This document shows positions 46,787-56,291 of a stretch of DNA of 64,000 nucleotides, piece by piece. The stretch covers positions 1,736,001-1,800,000 of the forward strand of contig NZ_ACQA01000001.1 in assembly GCF_000182645.1 (NCBI RefSeq), in the 5' to 3' direction. Position 1 is the stretch's first letter; every line of letters starts with the position of its first letter. The translations under genes and the position numbers were made by a program. Under the pieces are notes generated by a model that did no database searches, had not been told where the DNA came from, and saw only the letters and a list, made by a program, of their open reading frames with translations. Source of the stretch: Brucella intermedia LMG 3301. GTDB lineage: Bacteria > Pseudomonadota > Alphaproteobacteria > Rhizobiales > Rhizobiaceae.

Positions 46787-48382
46787 TTACTCGGAGATAT
46801 CAACGTCTTCGAAGCGATAGTCGCCGAGCGGGCTCTGCTTGAAGCCCGTGACCTTGGCCGACATCGGCACGAAGACCGTCGAGTGAGCAATGGTGTTCCA
46901 AGGAGCCTGTTCCTTGAAGATCACCTGTGCGTCTTCGTAAAGCTTGGTGCGCTCTTCCTGGCTGGTCGAGACCTTGGCCTTCTGGATCAGGTCTTCGAAC
47001 GGCTTGTAGCACCACTGGGCGCGGTTGTTGGAACCGACGCCGGCGCAGCCGAGAAGCGTGCCGAGGAAGTTGTCCGGATCGCCATTGTCACCGGTCCAGC
47101 CGAGGATCACGGCGCCGTCACGGTCCTTGTCGGACGACTTCTTGAGGTATTCGCCCCATTCCATCGAAACGATTTCGGCGTTGACGCCAACCTTGGCCAG
47201 ATCGGACTGCATGAGTTCGGCGGTACGGCGGGCATTCGGCATGTAAGGACGGCTGACAGGCATCGCCCACAGCTTCATCTTCAGATCCTTCACGCCAGCG
47301 GCTTCAAGAGCCTTCTTGGCGGCTTCCGGATCATACTTGTCGTCCTCGACCTTGTCGTTATAGCCCCACATCGTCGGCGGGATCGGGTTCTTGGCAACCT
47401 GGCCCTGCCCCTGGAACACGGCATCGACGATGGCCTGCTTGTTGACGGCCTGGTTCAGCGCCTTGCGGACTTCCGGCTTGTCATAAGGCGCCTTCAGCGT
47501 GTTGTACGCGAAGTAGGCGACGTTGAGGCCAGCCTGTTCGTCAACCTTGAGGTTGGAATCGGCCTGGAGGCCCTTGATATCTGCCGGAGCAGGATAGGAC
47601 ATCAGGTGGCATTCGCCAGCCTTGAGCTTCTGCGCGCGAACAGCCGGATCGGTCGTGATCGCGAAGACGAGATCGTCGATCTTCGGCTTTCCGCCCCAAT
47701 AGTTTTCGTTGGCCTTGAAGCGCACGACGGCGTCCTTCTGATAGGCGACGAACTGGAACGGGCCGGTGCCGACCGGAACCTGGTTCAGATCGTCCTTCTT
47801 GCCATCGGCGGCGAGCTTGTCCGTGTATTCCTTCGAAATGATCGAAGCGAAAGGCATCGAGATATTTGCGAGGAACGGCGCTTCCGGACGGTTCAGCACA
47901 AACTTGACGGTGTAATCGTCAACCTTGACGATGTCCTTGATCAGCGCACCCATTTCCATGCTGTCGAAATATTCGTAGGTGATGCCAGCGGTGTACTGGT
48001 GCCAAGGATTGTCCTTGTTGCGCATGCGATCATAGGAGAAGATCACGTCGTCGGCGTTGAAATCACGGGTCGGCGTGAAATAGTCGTTCGAATGGAACTT
48101 GACGCCCTTGCGCAGGTGGAAGGTGTATTCCAGACCGTCGTCGGTAACGTCCCAGCTTTCTGCGAGACCGGGCACGACTTTCGTCGTTCCGTTTTCGAAT
48201 TCGGCAAGGCGGTTGTAAACCGGATGGGCCGAGGCGTCGAACGTATCGCCGCCGGTATAGGCAGCCGGATCGAAGCCTTCAGGCGAAGCCGGCGAGCAAT
48301 ACACAAAGGTCTTCGCCGATGCAGCACCGCTCATCAGAGCCACCAGCGCGGTTGCTGCCAGGAGTTTTTGGTAGAATTTCAT
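46787..48382 (-). CDS. dppA: Dipeptide ABC transporter, periplasmic binding protein DppA
   Basis: This is a 531-residue family 5 solute-binding protein with a signal peptide ending GAASAKT. Characteristic regions are [40 protein letters not shown] and DVIFSYDRM. Cysteines near [10 protein letters not shown] and LGCAGVGSN occur as in other DppA proteins. GGAGG lies about ten bases before the ATG at 48382. It heads dppABCDF. DppA in E. coli also carries heme, so a heme role is possible given the divergent HugZ-type gene. Confidence 0.93.
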   Translation of the reverse strand: MKFYQKLLAATALVALMSGAASAKTFVYCSPASPEGFDPAAYTGGDTFDASAHPVYNRLAEFENGTTKVVPGLAESWDVTDDGLEYTFHLRKGVKFHSNDYFTPTRDFNADDVIFSYDRMRNKDNPWHQYTAGITYEYFDSMEMGALIKDIVKVDDYTVKFVLNRPEAPFLANISMPFASIISKEYTDKLAADGKKDDLNQVPVGTGPFQFVAYQKDAVVRFKANENYWGGKPKIDDLVFAITTDPAVRAQKLKAGECHLMSYPAPADIKGLQADSNLKVDEQAGLNVAYFAYNTLKAPYDKPEVRKALNQAVNKQAIVDAVFQGQGQVAKNPIPPTMWGYNDKVEDDKYDPEAAKKALEAAGVKDLKMKLWAMPVSRPYMPNARRTAELMQSDLAKVGVNAEIVSMEWGEYLKKSSDKDRDGAVILGWTGDNGDPDNFLGTLLGCAGVGSNNRAQWCYKPFEDLIQKAKVSTSQEERTKLYEDAQVIFKEQAPWNTIAHSTVFVPMSAKVTGFKQSPLGDYRFEDVDISE

Positions 48383-48780
48383 TATTGTCCGCCTCCACGG
48401 AAAAGCATGCCGCGCGCACCCCATTGCCCGCAGCTTGCGCTTATCGAAACGTGTGGATCGTCACTTTGCAAGCGCAATTTTTAGAACCACTTCATATTCT
48501 CAACCGATTATGGGACCAATCGTTAGATTTTTATTCTATGAAAGGGTATGATTTCGGAAAATTGCGCTAAAGCACACTGAATTATAATATTATTCGCACG
48601 CATTTTGCATGGGGTAATGCAAGCTGCGCATCACCGACTCGAGGCGCCAGATCCATAATTCGATCAACTGAAAGTGTGTCCCGCATCAGCCCTGTCAGGC
48701 CCCCGCCGAATTGACTGGCGCTTTGGGAAAAGGCGTCGTATTAAGTGGACAATAACAGTCATATTTGAGTCCTGCAGACC
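48383..48780. other. Divergent intergenic region between dppA and the hugZ-type gene
   Basis: These 398 bp have no supported gene. The sequence is AT-rich in the middle (about 48480-48620). GCATTTTGCATGGGGTAATGC at about 48600 is weakly symmetrical. I find no clear Irr, RirA or FNR box. Confidence 0.45.
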
Positions 48781-49518
48781 ATGCCCGAAGCCAATCCTAT
48801 TCGTCCGACCACGCCCGAAGCCATCCAGCTTGCCAAGTCGTTGCTGCGCACGTCGCGCTACGGTGCAATTGCCGTTTTTGACGCGGCAACCGGCAGGCCG
48901 CTGGCAAGCCGCGTTGCCGTTGCGACAGACGTGGATGGCACACCGCTTGTTCTGGTCTCCGGACTGGCCGCGCATACGCCGGGCCTGCTGGCAAACCCTG
49001 CCTGCTCGCTTCTGCTCGGCGAAGTCGGCAAGGGAGACCCCCTCGCCCATGCCCGTGTCACCCTCCACTGTCAGGCGCGAAAGGTTGAGAAAACCGACGC
49101 CGACTATCCGCGCATCCGCAGGCGCTATCTCAATCATAATCCGAAGGGGGCGCTCTATGTGGATCTTGGAGATTTCGCCTTCTTCCGTCTCGAACTGGAA
49201 AGCGCCAGCCTTAACGGCGGTTTCGGCAAGGCATTCAATCTGACGCGGGACGATTTGCTATGCGCAGCTTCCGTCAGCGCCAGCTTTGCCGAAGGCGAAC
49301 AGAAGGCGCTTGACGATCTGAATGAAAATCACGCGTTGGAAATCGCACATATTGCGCGCGGGCTTTGGAAATCAGACGCCCTTCGGGAACAGTTCAAAAT
49401 TGTGGGTATCGACCCCGATGGTGCCGATATTACCAGTGGCGACCTGGTTCTTCGTCACGTATTTTCAGCGCAGCCCGATTCTCTGGGGGAAGCTGTTAGA
49501 ACACTGACAAAACGGTAA
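48781..49518 (+). CDS. HugZ-family protein (split-barrel FMN/heme fold, DUF2470 C-terminus)
   Basis: This is a 245-residue protein. The N-terminal two thirds is a pyridoxamine-phosphate-oxidase-like split barrel (LLRTSRYGAIAVFDAATGRP, then LVLVSGLAAHTPGLLANPAC and RVTLHCQARKVE). The C-terminal part (FAEGEQKALDDLNENHALEI, then VGIDPDGADITSG) is the DUF2470-type domain found in HugZ heme oxygenases. Heme degradation or iron release is likely, though some relatives bind flavin only. It is divergent from dppABCDF. Confidence 0.82.
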   Translation: MPEANPIRPTTPEAIQLAKSLLRTSRYGAIAVFDAATGRPLASRVAVATDVDGTPLVLVSGLAAHTPGLLANPACSLLLGEVGKGDPLAHARVTLHCQARKVEKTDADYPRIRRRYLNHNPKGALYVDLGDFAFFRLELESASLNGGFGKAFNLTRDDLLCAASVSASFAEGEQKALDDLNENHALEIAHIARGLWKSDALREQFKIVGIDPDGADITSGDLVLRHVFSAQPDSLGEAVRTLTKR

Positions 49519-49701
49519 AATAAAGCCCCCTGAAACAAAACCGCATTTTTTTTGGGACGAAATTGCACGTCTTTATACTGGATTGAATATAAGCAAGGGC
49601 TTTTCAAATGCAGCTTATAGCACTATTTTGAATATGCATGCTTATGGAAATTCGCATGTATATTTTTAACTTTGTCCAGTCTTACGGGGGTATGACGGCA
49701 A

Positions 49702-50049
49702 ATGAGCAATCAAGATACTTTTTTTGATTTGATTGAAAATGTAGACCAGGCCGCCGATTTCCTTTCGGCACTTGCTAACAATAAGCGATTACTAATTTTG
49801 TGTAAGTTGCTTCATAACGAAATGTCCGTCGGTGCGCTTGCCAAGGCGATTGACCTTAGCCAATCCGCTTTGTCTCAGCACCTGGCAAAACTACGAGCTC
49901 TTGATCTCGTTTCAACCCGTCGCGACGCACAGACCATCTACTACATGGTCTCTTCGCCGCATATCGAGTTGATGTTGTCGACACTCTCGAGTCTGTATAT
50001 GAGTCCAACACCGCGCAGACATAATCTGGCGGCAGTCGCTCACGCATAA
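49702..50049 (+). CDS. ArsR family regulator, NolR-like
   Basis: This 115-residue winged-helix repressor begins near AADFLSALANNKRLLILCKL. It continues with EMSVGALAKAIDLSQSALSQ, HLAKLRALDLVSTRRDAQTI and YY. That central stretch closely matches Rhizobium NolR as I recall it, and no cysteine metal site is present, which argues against a metal sensor. NolR is a global regulator of growth and symbiosis genes. The upstream region is AT-rich, with GGGGG about 14 bases before the ATG. Confidence 0.85.
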   Translation: MSNQDTFFDLIENVDQAADFLSALANNKRLLILCKLLHNEMSVGALAKAIDLSQSALSQHLAKLRALDLVSTRRDAQTIYYMVSSPHIELMLSTLSSLYMSPTPRRHNLAAVAHA

Positions 50050-50072
50050 CATCATGAGGTCACAGCCGTGCG

Positions 50073-50912
50073 ATGAAAGAAAGTTCTCATTCGCACGGCT
50101 GCGTCCATCCTTGCGTCCATCCAATTGACGATCCGGACGACATACGCCTTTCCCCTTATCGCAGCATTCGCGAGAAAGACCTCGTGGGGCGCCAGCAGCG
50201 TTTCATCGCTGAAGGCAAGGTGGTTCTGAACGTCCTGTTTTCCTCTTCCGCACGATTCGAAACGGAATCGCTGCTCGTTCTGGAAAACCGGCTCGCAGGT
50301 CTCGGAGAACAACTGGGGCAACTCCCACCCGATGTTCCCGTCTATTCCGTCCCGCAGGCTGTCATGGATGCAGTTGCGGGATTTCATGTTCACCGGGGCA
50401 TTCTCGCTGTGGGCCGTCGCAAACCACAGCCCGGTCTGGAAGCGATGCTCGGAGCCCTCCCCGCCAAATCGCTCGTCGTGGTATTGTGCGGCATTTCCAA
50501 TCACGACAATGTCGGTTCGATTTTTCGCAATGCCGCAGCCTTCGAGGCAGACTGCGTGCTGATGGATGAAACCTGCTGCGATCCGCTTTATCGCAAGGCC
50601 ATCCGTGTATCGGTCGGCGCGACGCTGAAAGTCCCCTATTTCCACGGTGGCAACATTGATGAAATCATCGCCGCGCTCGGCGATGCCAACTTCAATCTGC
50701 TTGCGCTCAGCCCGTCATCAACGCTCAGCATCTATGATGCGGCGAAGCAAGACCGCCACGCACTCCTGCTCGGGACCGAAGGGGAAGGATTGCCACCAAG
50801 GTTACTTGGGAAGCTTCAGACGGCGCGGATTCCCATGTCCACAGCGTTCGACAGCCTGAATGTCGCAACCGCATCGGGCATCGCCCTCTCGCGGTTCAGC
50901 AAATTTACTTGA
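50073..50912 (+). CDS. TrmH/SpoU family RNA 2'-O-methyltransferase
   Basis: This is a 279-residue SPOUT methyltransferase with an N-terminal RNA-binding extension (residues 1-120). The catalytic domain motifs are DNVGSIFRNAAAFEAD, LLLGTEGEGLP and LNVATASGIALSRF. The substrate (tRNA or 23S rRNA) is not evident. The N-terminus with repeated His, Cys and Pro (HSHGCVHPCVHPIDDP) is unusual; a later start is possible but the frame before ADD-rich residues lacks good Met codons. It follows the NolR-like gene by 23 bp. Confidence 0.88.
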   Translation: MKESSHSHGCVHPCVHPIDDPDDIRLSPYRSIREKDLVGRQQRFIAEGKVVLNVLFSSSARFETESLLVLENRLAGLGEQLGQLPPDVPVYSVPQAVMDAVAGFHVHRGILAVGRRKPQPGLEAMLGALPAKSLVVVLCGISNHDNVGSIFRNAAAFEADCVLMDETCCDPLYRKAIRVSVGATLKVPYFHGGNIDEIIAALGDANFNLLALSPSSTLSIYDAAKQDRHALLLGTEGEGLPPRLLGKLQTARIPMSTAFDSLNVATASGIALSRFSKFT

Positions 50913-51031
50913 GCGGCTTCCGAGCAATTCCTGTTTTGATTGGATCACCGGAAATTGCCCTGGCCGGTTCTCGCTTCGGGGCGACATGCTCCAGGGCGTT
51001 TTCGATTAAGACGGAAACGGCGGAACCGCTC
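50911..51031. repeat. Palindromic repeat after the methyltransferase gene
   Basis: The 121-bp element has terminal GAGCGG and CCGCTC arms. Internal pieces match the other repeats (GGCGACATGCTCC as in 32083-32173). It is directly downstream of the stop codon. Confidence 0.6.
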
Positions 51032-51059
51032 TAACTATTCGTATTGCCGCATTATCAAA

Positions 51060-51140
51060 CGCATCGAAGCGGGATAAGAAATCAGTCCAGTAAACTGATT
51101 TCCCCGCGTAGACGCTCCGCACTTTTGCTGGAAATGCTCT
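51060..51140. repeat. Bru-RS-like repeat with internal hairpin
   Basis: This element contains GAAATCAGT pairing with ACTGATTTC, like the hairpin in 26335-26472, and ends CCGCACTTTTGCTGGAAATGC, the inverse of the left end of 29454-29615. Confidence 0.65.
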
Positions 51141-51145
51141 CAACA

Positions 51146-51176
51146 AAAAACCTCCGGCTTCGAACCGGAGGTTTTT
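51146..51176. terminator. Terminator between the repeat and mnmA
   Basis: AAAAACCTCCGG (51146-51157) and CCGGAGGTTTTT (51165-51176) form a perfect 12-bp stem. It lies 20 bp after the mnmA stop on the minus strand. Confidence 0.85.
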
Positions 51177-51196
51177 GATGCAGCAGGAAAGTTTTA

Positions 51197-52393
51197 TCAG
51201 GCTGCCGAGGCGCTTGCCGTATTGGCAACAAGACGACGCAGCATTTCTTCCGCCTGCGGTTCACGCTCCGAACGGCCAATAAAGCCGCCGCCAAAGACGC
51301 GCGCCGTATTGCTTTCATCCGAATAGAGCACGCAGGCCTGTCCCGGAGCGATGCCGCTTTCGCCATCGACCAGTTCGACCCAGGTCTGGCCATCGGCATG
51401 GCGCAGCACGGCGGGGCGCGGCGGGCGCGTCGAGCGGACCTTGGCGAACACTTCGATTCCGCCTTCGGGCAGATCGCCAATCGGCGCATCGCCCAGCCAG
51501 TTGATGTCGCGCAGGAAAACTTTATGCGTTTCCAGCGCTTCACGCGGACCGACGATAACCCGCGCATTGGCGGCATCGAGATGAACGACATAGAGCGGCT
51601 CGCCCGTAGCGACGCCGATACCGCGCCGCTGGCCGACCGTGTAATGCACGATGCCATCATGGCGGCCGAGCGTGCGCCCATCGATATGGACAATATCGCC
51701 CGGATTGGCCGCTTCCGGCTTCAATTTGGAGATAATGTCGGAATATTTGCCCTGCGGCACGAAGCAGATGTCCTGGCTGTCCTGCTTCTTGGCCACAGTC
51801 AGGCCCATTTCCTCAGCAATCTCGCGCACCTGCGCCTTTGGCAGATGACCGAGCGGGAACCGCAGATAGTCGATCTGCTCCTGCGTCGTGGCAAAGAGGA
51901 AATAGCTCTGGTCGCGATCGGTATCGACCGGACGATAGAGCGCGCGATGCGCACCATTGGCGCGGCTGCGGATATAGTGCCCTGTCGCCAGTGCATCGGC
52001 GCCGAGATCACGCGCGGTTTGCAGGAGATCGGCGAACTTTACCGTCTGATTGCACGAAACGCACGGAATGGGCGTTTCGCCGCTGACATAGGAATTCGCA
52101 AAAGGATCGATCACAGCCTCGCGGAAGCGTGCTTCGTAATCGAGAACATAATGCGGAATGCCGAGACTTTCCGAAACGCGGCGGGCATCTTCGATGTCCT
52201 GTCCCGCGCAGCAGGAACCGGCGCGATGAACGGCTGCGCCATGATCATAAAGCTGCAGCGTCACGCCAACGACATCGTAACCTTCACGTTTGAGAATCCC
52301 GGCCACAACAGATGAATCGACGCCGCCCGACATGGCGACGACAACGCGCGTGTCTTCCGGCTTTCCCGGCAGATCGAGGCTGTTCAGGCTCAT
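51197..52393 (-). CDS. mnmA: tRNA-specific 2-thiouridylase
   Basis: MnmA makes 2-thiouridine at the wobble position of Lys, Glu and Gln tRNAs. The 398-residue protein has the PP-loop [16 protein letters not shown]. The two catalytic cysteines are in [16 protein letters not shown] and [16 protein letters not shown], and the central GQRRGIGV and C-terminal barrel are intact. The ATG at 52393 gives the family length; a further upstream start is unsupported. It stands alone between repeats and the sciP promoter region. Confidence 0.95.
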   Translation of the reverse strand: MSLNSLDLPGKPEDTRVVVAMSGGVDSSVVAGILKREGYDVVGVTLQLYDHGAAVHRAGSCCAGQDIEDARRVSESLGIPHYVLDYEARFREAVIDPFANSYVSGETPIPCVSCNQTVKFADLLQTARDLGADALATGHYIRSRANGAHRALYRPVDTDRDQSYFLFATTQEQIDYLRFPLGHLPKAQVREIAEEMGLTVAKKQDSQDICFVPQGKYSDIISKLKPEAANPGDIVHIDGRTLGRHDGIVHYTVGQRRGIGVATGEPLYVVHLDAANARVIVGPREALETHKVFLRDINWLGDAPIGDLPEGGIEVFAKVRSTRPPRPAVLRHADGQTWVELVDGESGIAPGQACVLYSDESNTARVFGGGFIGRSEREPQAEEMLRRLVANTASASAA

Positions 52394-52623
52394 GATTGAT
52401 TCCAGCTTCCGGGCAATTGCCCTGCTTCTCAAAATTTAGGTTTCTGCGCCCTATATAGGCTAAACTGCGGCAATTTGCCAAGGGTCAGGGAACAATCATT
52501 GTCCGGATTGCGACAGGCAGCGGACACTTCACCGTGAAGTTTTCCCATCCCACGCCCCAAAAATGCCCGCAAAAGCGCCATAACGAGTATTTTTTCAAGT
52601 CTTACCAGAGAGTTACCAGCTGC

Positions 52624-52638
52624 TTAGGTAATTTTTAA
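52624..52638 (+). promoter_or_regulatory. Candidate CtrA box upstream of sciP
   Basis: TTAG-N7-TTAA matches the CtrA consensus TTAA-N7-TTAA at seven of eight positions. It lies 58 bp before the sciP ATG. CtrA activates sciP in Caulobacter, which fits. Confidence 0.5.
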
Positions 52639-52695
52639 AGCTGTCGCGTTAGTCTCCTACTCGATTAGGTCCTTGAGTGTTGTGTAGAGAGTACA

Positions 52696-52971
52696 ATGAC
52701 CGATCTGGTAAGACCGCGTATAAAATATGTTATCGGTCCTGATGGCAGCCCGCTGACCATCGCGGACCTCCCCCCCGCCAATACAAGGCGCTGGGTCATT
52801 CGCCGCAAGGCTGAAGTCGTCGCCGCGGTGCGGGGCGGACTTCTGAGCCTTGAGGAGGCATGCCAGCGTTACACATTGACGGTGGAGGAATTCCTTTCCT
52901 GGCAATCCTCAATCGATGAGCATGGTCTCGCCGGCCTCAGGACCACCAGAATTCAACAGTATCGTCACTAA
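52696..52971 (+). CDS. sciP: SciP, small CtrA-inhibitory protein (DUF1153)
   Basis: SciP binds CtrA at promoters and blocks its activation of target genes during the cell cycle. This 91-residue protein shows the near-invariant DUF1153 sequence: PRIKYVIGPDGSPLTIADLP, TRRWVIRRKAEVVAAVRGGL, LSLEEACQRYTLTVEEFLSW and TTRIQQY. The helix-turn-helix is centred on residues 40-70. It lies 4 kb from ctrA. A candidate CtrA box precedes it and a terminator follows at 53068-53092. Confidence 0.93.
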   Translation: MTDLVRPRIKYVIGPDGSPLTIADLPPANTRRWVIRRKAEVVAAVRGGLLSLEEACQRYTLTVEEFLSWQSSIDEHGLAGLRTTRIQQYRH

Positions 52972-53067
52972 AACCGCTCCTCGAAACCGGGACCGGTTTT
53001 GGAAGGGCGAGGATCGGGCCTCCGGCGGAACAAGTCTTCCGTGAAAGGGGCATTGATCGACAAATCG

Positions 53068-53092
53068 AAAACCGGCCCTCGTGGCCGGTTTT
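53068..53092 (+). terminator. Terminator after sciP
   Basis: AAAACCGGCC (53068-53077) and GGCCGGTTTT (53083-53092) form a 10-bp stem with a five-base loop, followed by TTATTT. Confidence 0.82.
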
Positions 53093-53164
53093 TATTTGCA
53101 CATTCCGTTCCTATGTTGTGAACTTGGCGCGTTGATCCAGACACACAATGTTCAGGAGGATGGC

Positions 53165-53461
53165 ATGAGCGGGACGATCGAGATTCGCAAGGAAGACAGT
53201 TCCGACGGCGGGCGCTATGCGGCTGTTCTCGACGGCAGTGAAGCCGAAATGACCTATACGAAGCTTGGCCCCTCGCTGATATCCATCGACCATACTTTCG
53301 TGCCGGACACGATGCGCGGCAAAGGCGTCGCGCAGGCGCTTGCCAAGAACGCTGTTCTGGACGCCCGGCGAAGCGGATGGAAGATCATCCCGCGTTGCAG
53401 CTTCATGCATGCGCAGGCGATGCGCCATCCCGATTGGTCGGATGTTCTGGGCAAGGAATAG
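53165..53461 (+). CDS. Small GNAT-like N-acetyltransferase (YidJ/YjdJ type)
   Basis: This 98-residue protein matches the short single-domain GNAT group: EMTYTKLGPSLISIDHTFVP, then MRGKGVAQALAKNAVLDARR, WKIIPRCSFM and HPDWSDVL. The Cys in PRCSF is conserved in the group. AGGAGG stands six bases before the ATG at 53165. The substrate is unknown. It is convergent with the coiled-coil protein gene. Confidence 0.85.
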   Translation: MSGTIEIRKEDSSDGGRYAAVLDGSEAEMTYTKLGPSLISIDHTFVPDTMRGKGVAQALAKNAVLDARRSGWKIIPRCSFMHAQAMRHPDWSDVLGKE

Positions 53462-53476
53462 TCGCTGAACGTTGGC

Positions 53477-54409
53477 CTATTGCAGGTCGCGGATGCGGCG
53501 CGCCAGACTCTTGGGGCTGGCCTTCCTGCCTTTTCCTGCATCCGCCTTTTCGGCTACTTCGAGAATCGAATGGATCGGCGAGCCCGGTCCTTCCTTTTCG
53601 GCGGTCGCCGCTACCACGCGGGCGGCAAGTGCAGCCATTTCTTCGCGAAGGACTGCATTCTCGCGCTCGATTTCCGTCAAATCGGGACTGTCGTCCACGC
53701 CAGCTTTCCGGCGGCTGTAGCGCTCGATTTTTTCCTGTGCATCTGAAAGCTCGGAAATCAGCTTCTCAAGCTTCTGCTGCAACTCGCTGTTGCGCCGCTT
53801 CTCGCTTTTCAGCTCCGTCTGCGCCGAGGTCAACTGGGTGGAAACTTCGTTGTAACGGGCTGCGGCTTCCTTGCGATCTCGACGCATTTCGGTCATCTCG
53901 TTTGTCAGACGGCTGTATTCCGTCTCGCTTCCACTTATCTCGATACGCAATGTATCGGCCAATCCCTCAAGCGCGGCGTAATGGCTTTGCATCCGTTCCA
54001 GTTCAGCCTGGAGGATTTGCGCCTTTTCCAGCGCTGTATCGCGCGCGCTACCGACTTCTTTCGCCATCCGCTCGTGTTCTGCAAGCTGCTTCTCGATATC
54101 AGCCTGACTTGCCTCAAGCAACGGAATGCGTTTCAGCTCTTCGTATTGCCGGGCGAGCAACACCTTCTGCTCGGCATTCTTCTGGCGTTCAAGCTTCAGC
54201 AATTGTTCCTGCCTGCTGACCGCAACGGCATATTCTGCGCGCAGCCCGTCACGGTCGGCGCGAATTTCGGCGAGTGTGATCGGCAGTTCCGCCTGGACCT
54301 GCCGCCGCGCCAGAAAGAAGGCACGCCGCCAGATCGAAGGGCCGAGCAGCACCACGACGAAAACCGTCACAAGAACGCCGAATATGAAAAAGAGAGCGGA
54401 CTGGATCAC
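53477..54409 (-). CDS. Membrane-anchored coiled-coil protein
   Basis: This 310-residue protein has one N-terminal helix (about 3-25, ALFFIFGVLVTVFVVVLLGP). It is followed by roughly 200 residues of charged heptad-rich coiled coil (ERQKNAEQKVLLARQYEELK and onwards), and a short basic C-terminus ending SLARRIRDLQ. I do not recognise a named family. Similar proteins sit in this position beside eipA in Brucella-like genomes, as far as I recall. A scaffold or envelope role is only inferred from shape. Confidence 0.72.
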   Translation of the reverse strand: MIQSALFFIFGVLVTVFVVVLLGPSIWRRAFFLARRQVQAELPITLAEIRADRDGLRAEYAVAVSRQEQLLKLERQKNAEQKVLLARQYEELKRIPLLEASQADIEKQLAEHERMAKEVGSARDTALEKAQILQAELERMQSHYAALEGLADTLRIEISGSETEYSRLTNEMTEMRRDRKEAAARYNEVSTQLTSAQTELKSEKRRNSELQQKLEKLISELSDAQEKIERYSRRKAGVDDSPDLTEIERENAVLREEMAALAARVVAATAEKEGPGSPIHSILEVAEKADAGKGRKASPKSLARRIRDLQ

Positions 54410-54529
54410 GGTTTCACATGGGCCCGAGCGGTTTCAGACAAGCATTTACTATTCATAGTGCGCAGCCGACCGTCTTTCCAGCCAGCAAAACAATCACCGG
54501 CTGAAAAGGCACTCATTGGCAACCTGGCC

Positions 54530-55126
54530 CTAGAACGGGTTCCAGGTGGGAGCACCAGACAGCTTCAGGTAACCGATATTCACGCCCAGCCTCGCGCCCA
54601 CGCCGGTGCGGATCGGCACAAGCATGATGTTCTCGCGCTTGAGGACGTTGAAGCCGACACCGGCAACGACATAGGCGGAGCCTGCAACACCGGCGTAACG
54701 ACCGTAAAGGTTCTGGATGTCATCGAGGTTATAGACGAGCATCATCACGCGCGAACCCTGCCCGCCGAAATCCCAGCCAAGCGATGGGCCTTGCCAGAAC
54801 GTCTTATGGTCGCCCGCATTCTTGGTATAGAGCGTGCCTTCGCCATAGGTCAGGCCGCCAATGAAGGCACCGGAACCTTCCTCACCAAGAATATAGCCGT
54901 TGGGCAGACCAAAACTCTGGAACGCCTTCTCGACCGCGCTTGCGATTCCACCCGAAGCCGACCCGAAGAACCTGTGACCAGATTCGACGATTTCCTCGGC
55001 AGTGTATGTGTTCTGTGCCCTGGCCTGGTTTGGCAGGGCGATGAAAGAAACAAACAGCGCCGCAAAAAACGCAACGAAGCACGCCGCATTGCGGAACCTG
55101 ATTTGCGACAGGGATTGTGTGGCCAT
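54530..55126 (-). CDS. eipA: EipA, periplasmic envelope-integrity protein (DUF1134)
   Basis: This 198-residue secreted protein has a signal peptide ending ARAQN at about residue 38. DUF1134 follows: EEIVESGHRFFGSASGGIAS, then VEKAFQSFGLPNGYILGEEG, QGPSLGWDFGGQGSRVMMLV and YVVAGVGFNVLKRENIMLVP. EipA was described in Brucella abortus as a periplasmic protein needed for envelope stress resistance and virulence, with CtrA-linked expression. AAGGA precedes the ATG. It is divergent from chpT. Confidence 0.93.
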   Translation of the reverse strand: MATQSLSQIRFRNAACFVAFFAALFVSFIALPNQARAQNTYTAEEIVESGHRFFGSASGGIASAVEKAFQSFGLPNGYILGEEGSGAFIGGLTYGEGTLYTKNAGDHKTFWQGPSLGWDFGGQGSRVMMLVYNLDDIQNLYGRYAGVAGSAYVVAGVGFNVLKRENIMLVPIRTGVGARLGVNIGYLKLSGAPTWNPF

Positions 55127-55514
55127 GTAAAATTCCTTTTGGCTCTCCGCTCCTCTGTCTGACGGCCCTGTTAAAAAGCCAGACCACGTCTCTTACGGAC
55201 ATTTTGGTCGAATCGCGCCTATTTTAGACCCGAATTTATTGTCCAAACCTTTAAGCACTGAAATTGACTTTACGAAGGCACGGAATTTCTCCCATGGTGT
55301 GAAGCTGTGGGGGAAGGCCGACGGATCAAAAAGAGAGCTTTGTTGCGGCGGTCCGGTGGCGCGTGTATCCAGTTAAATCGATATTCAGGGCGATTCGCCC
55401 ATCTTCATGCAGCGCGCAAACACAGGCTTTGCGGGCTGTCTCGTTAACCGATAACGATCCTGTTATCCGACCCGCTCGGAGGCCGGGATCAATCCGCGTT
55501 CCGGAGAAAACGCC
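55127..55514. other. Divergent intergenic region between eipA and chpT
   Basis: No gene is supported in these 388 bp. It contains one GANTC site at about 55211, a TTAACC near 55444 and a palindrome GATAAC-N6-GTTATC (55450-55467) about 50 bp before chpT. Confidence 0.5.
55450..55467. promoter_or_regulatory. Palindrome upstream of chpT
   Basis: GATAAC (55450-55455) and GTTATC (55462-55467) form a perfect inverted repeat with a six-base centre, adjoining a TTAACC. It may be a regulator site, but no known consensus is matched exactly. Confidence 0.35.
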
Positions 55515-56144
55515 ATGCCAATGCCCGTTACCCTTTCCGCACTCGACCTCGGTGCGCTTCTGTGCAGCAGGATCTGTCATGACATCATTTCGCCGGTCGG
55601 CGCGATCAACAACGGTCTGGAACTGCTGGAAGAAGGCGGAGCCGACGAAGACGCAATGGCGCTCATCAAGTCGAGCGCCCGCAACGCCTCTGCCCGGCTT
55701 CAGTTTGCCCGCATCGCTTTCGGCGCGGCAGGCTCGGCAGGCGTACAGATCGACACCGGCGACGCGCAGAACGTTGCCACAGAATACTTCAAGAATGAAA
55801 AGCCGGAATTCACCTGGGAAGGCACCCGCGTCCTTCTGCCCAAGAACAAGGTCAAGCTGCTCCTCAACATGCTGCTGATCGGCAACGCAGCCATTCCACG
55901 CGGCGGTTCGCTGGCCGTTCGGCTTGAAGGCGGCGACACCGAACCGCGCTTCGTTATCACCGTGAAGGGCCGCATGCTGCGCGTTCCGCCCAAATTCCTT
56001 GAGCTTCATTCCGGCGCCGCTCCGGAAGAGCCGATCGACGCCCATTCCGTCCAGCCTTACTATACCCTTCTGCTGGCCGAAGAGGCCGGCATGAAGATTT
56101 CAATCCACGCAACCGCGGAAGACATCGTATTTTCTGCTGAATAA
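55515..56144 (+). CDS. chpT: ChpT histidine phosphotransferase
   Basis: ChpT passes phosphate from the hybrid kinase CckA to CtrA and CpdR. The 209-residue protein has the phospho-accepting His22 in CSRICHDIISPVGAINNGLE, in the DHp-like helical hairpin. A degenerate ATPase-like C-terminal domain follows (KVKLLLNMLLIGNAAIPRGG, then PRFVITVKGRMLRVPP). The ATG at 55515 gives the standard length. It is followed 147 bp later by a receiver protein, with ctrA convergent. Confidence 0.94.
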   Translation: MPMPVTLSALDLGALLCSRICHDIISPVGAINNGLELLEEGGADEDAMALIKSSARNASARLQFARIAFGAAGSAGVQIDTGDAQNVATEYFKNEKPEFTWEGTRVLLPKNKVKLLLNMLLIGNAAIPRGGSLAVRLEGGDTEPRFVITVKGRMLRVPPKFLELHSGAAPEEPIDAHSVQPYYTLLLAEEAGMKISIHATAEDIVFSAE

Positions 56145-56291
56145 GCGTTTGCGAGCGCGGGACCAGCCCTCGCTCGCACTGGCAAACCATCATAAAACCC
56201 TCTATCAGACAAACATGCATTTCCGATGAGGATTTGCCTCGAATGTCGTCGAAGGCGCGGCGATCATCACATATCTGCAAGGGGGGTCTGA

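Noticed and set aside
46703..48484. Plus-strand open frame of 593 codons opposite dppA
   Set aside because: Antisense shadow of an unmistakable binding-protein gene.
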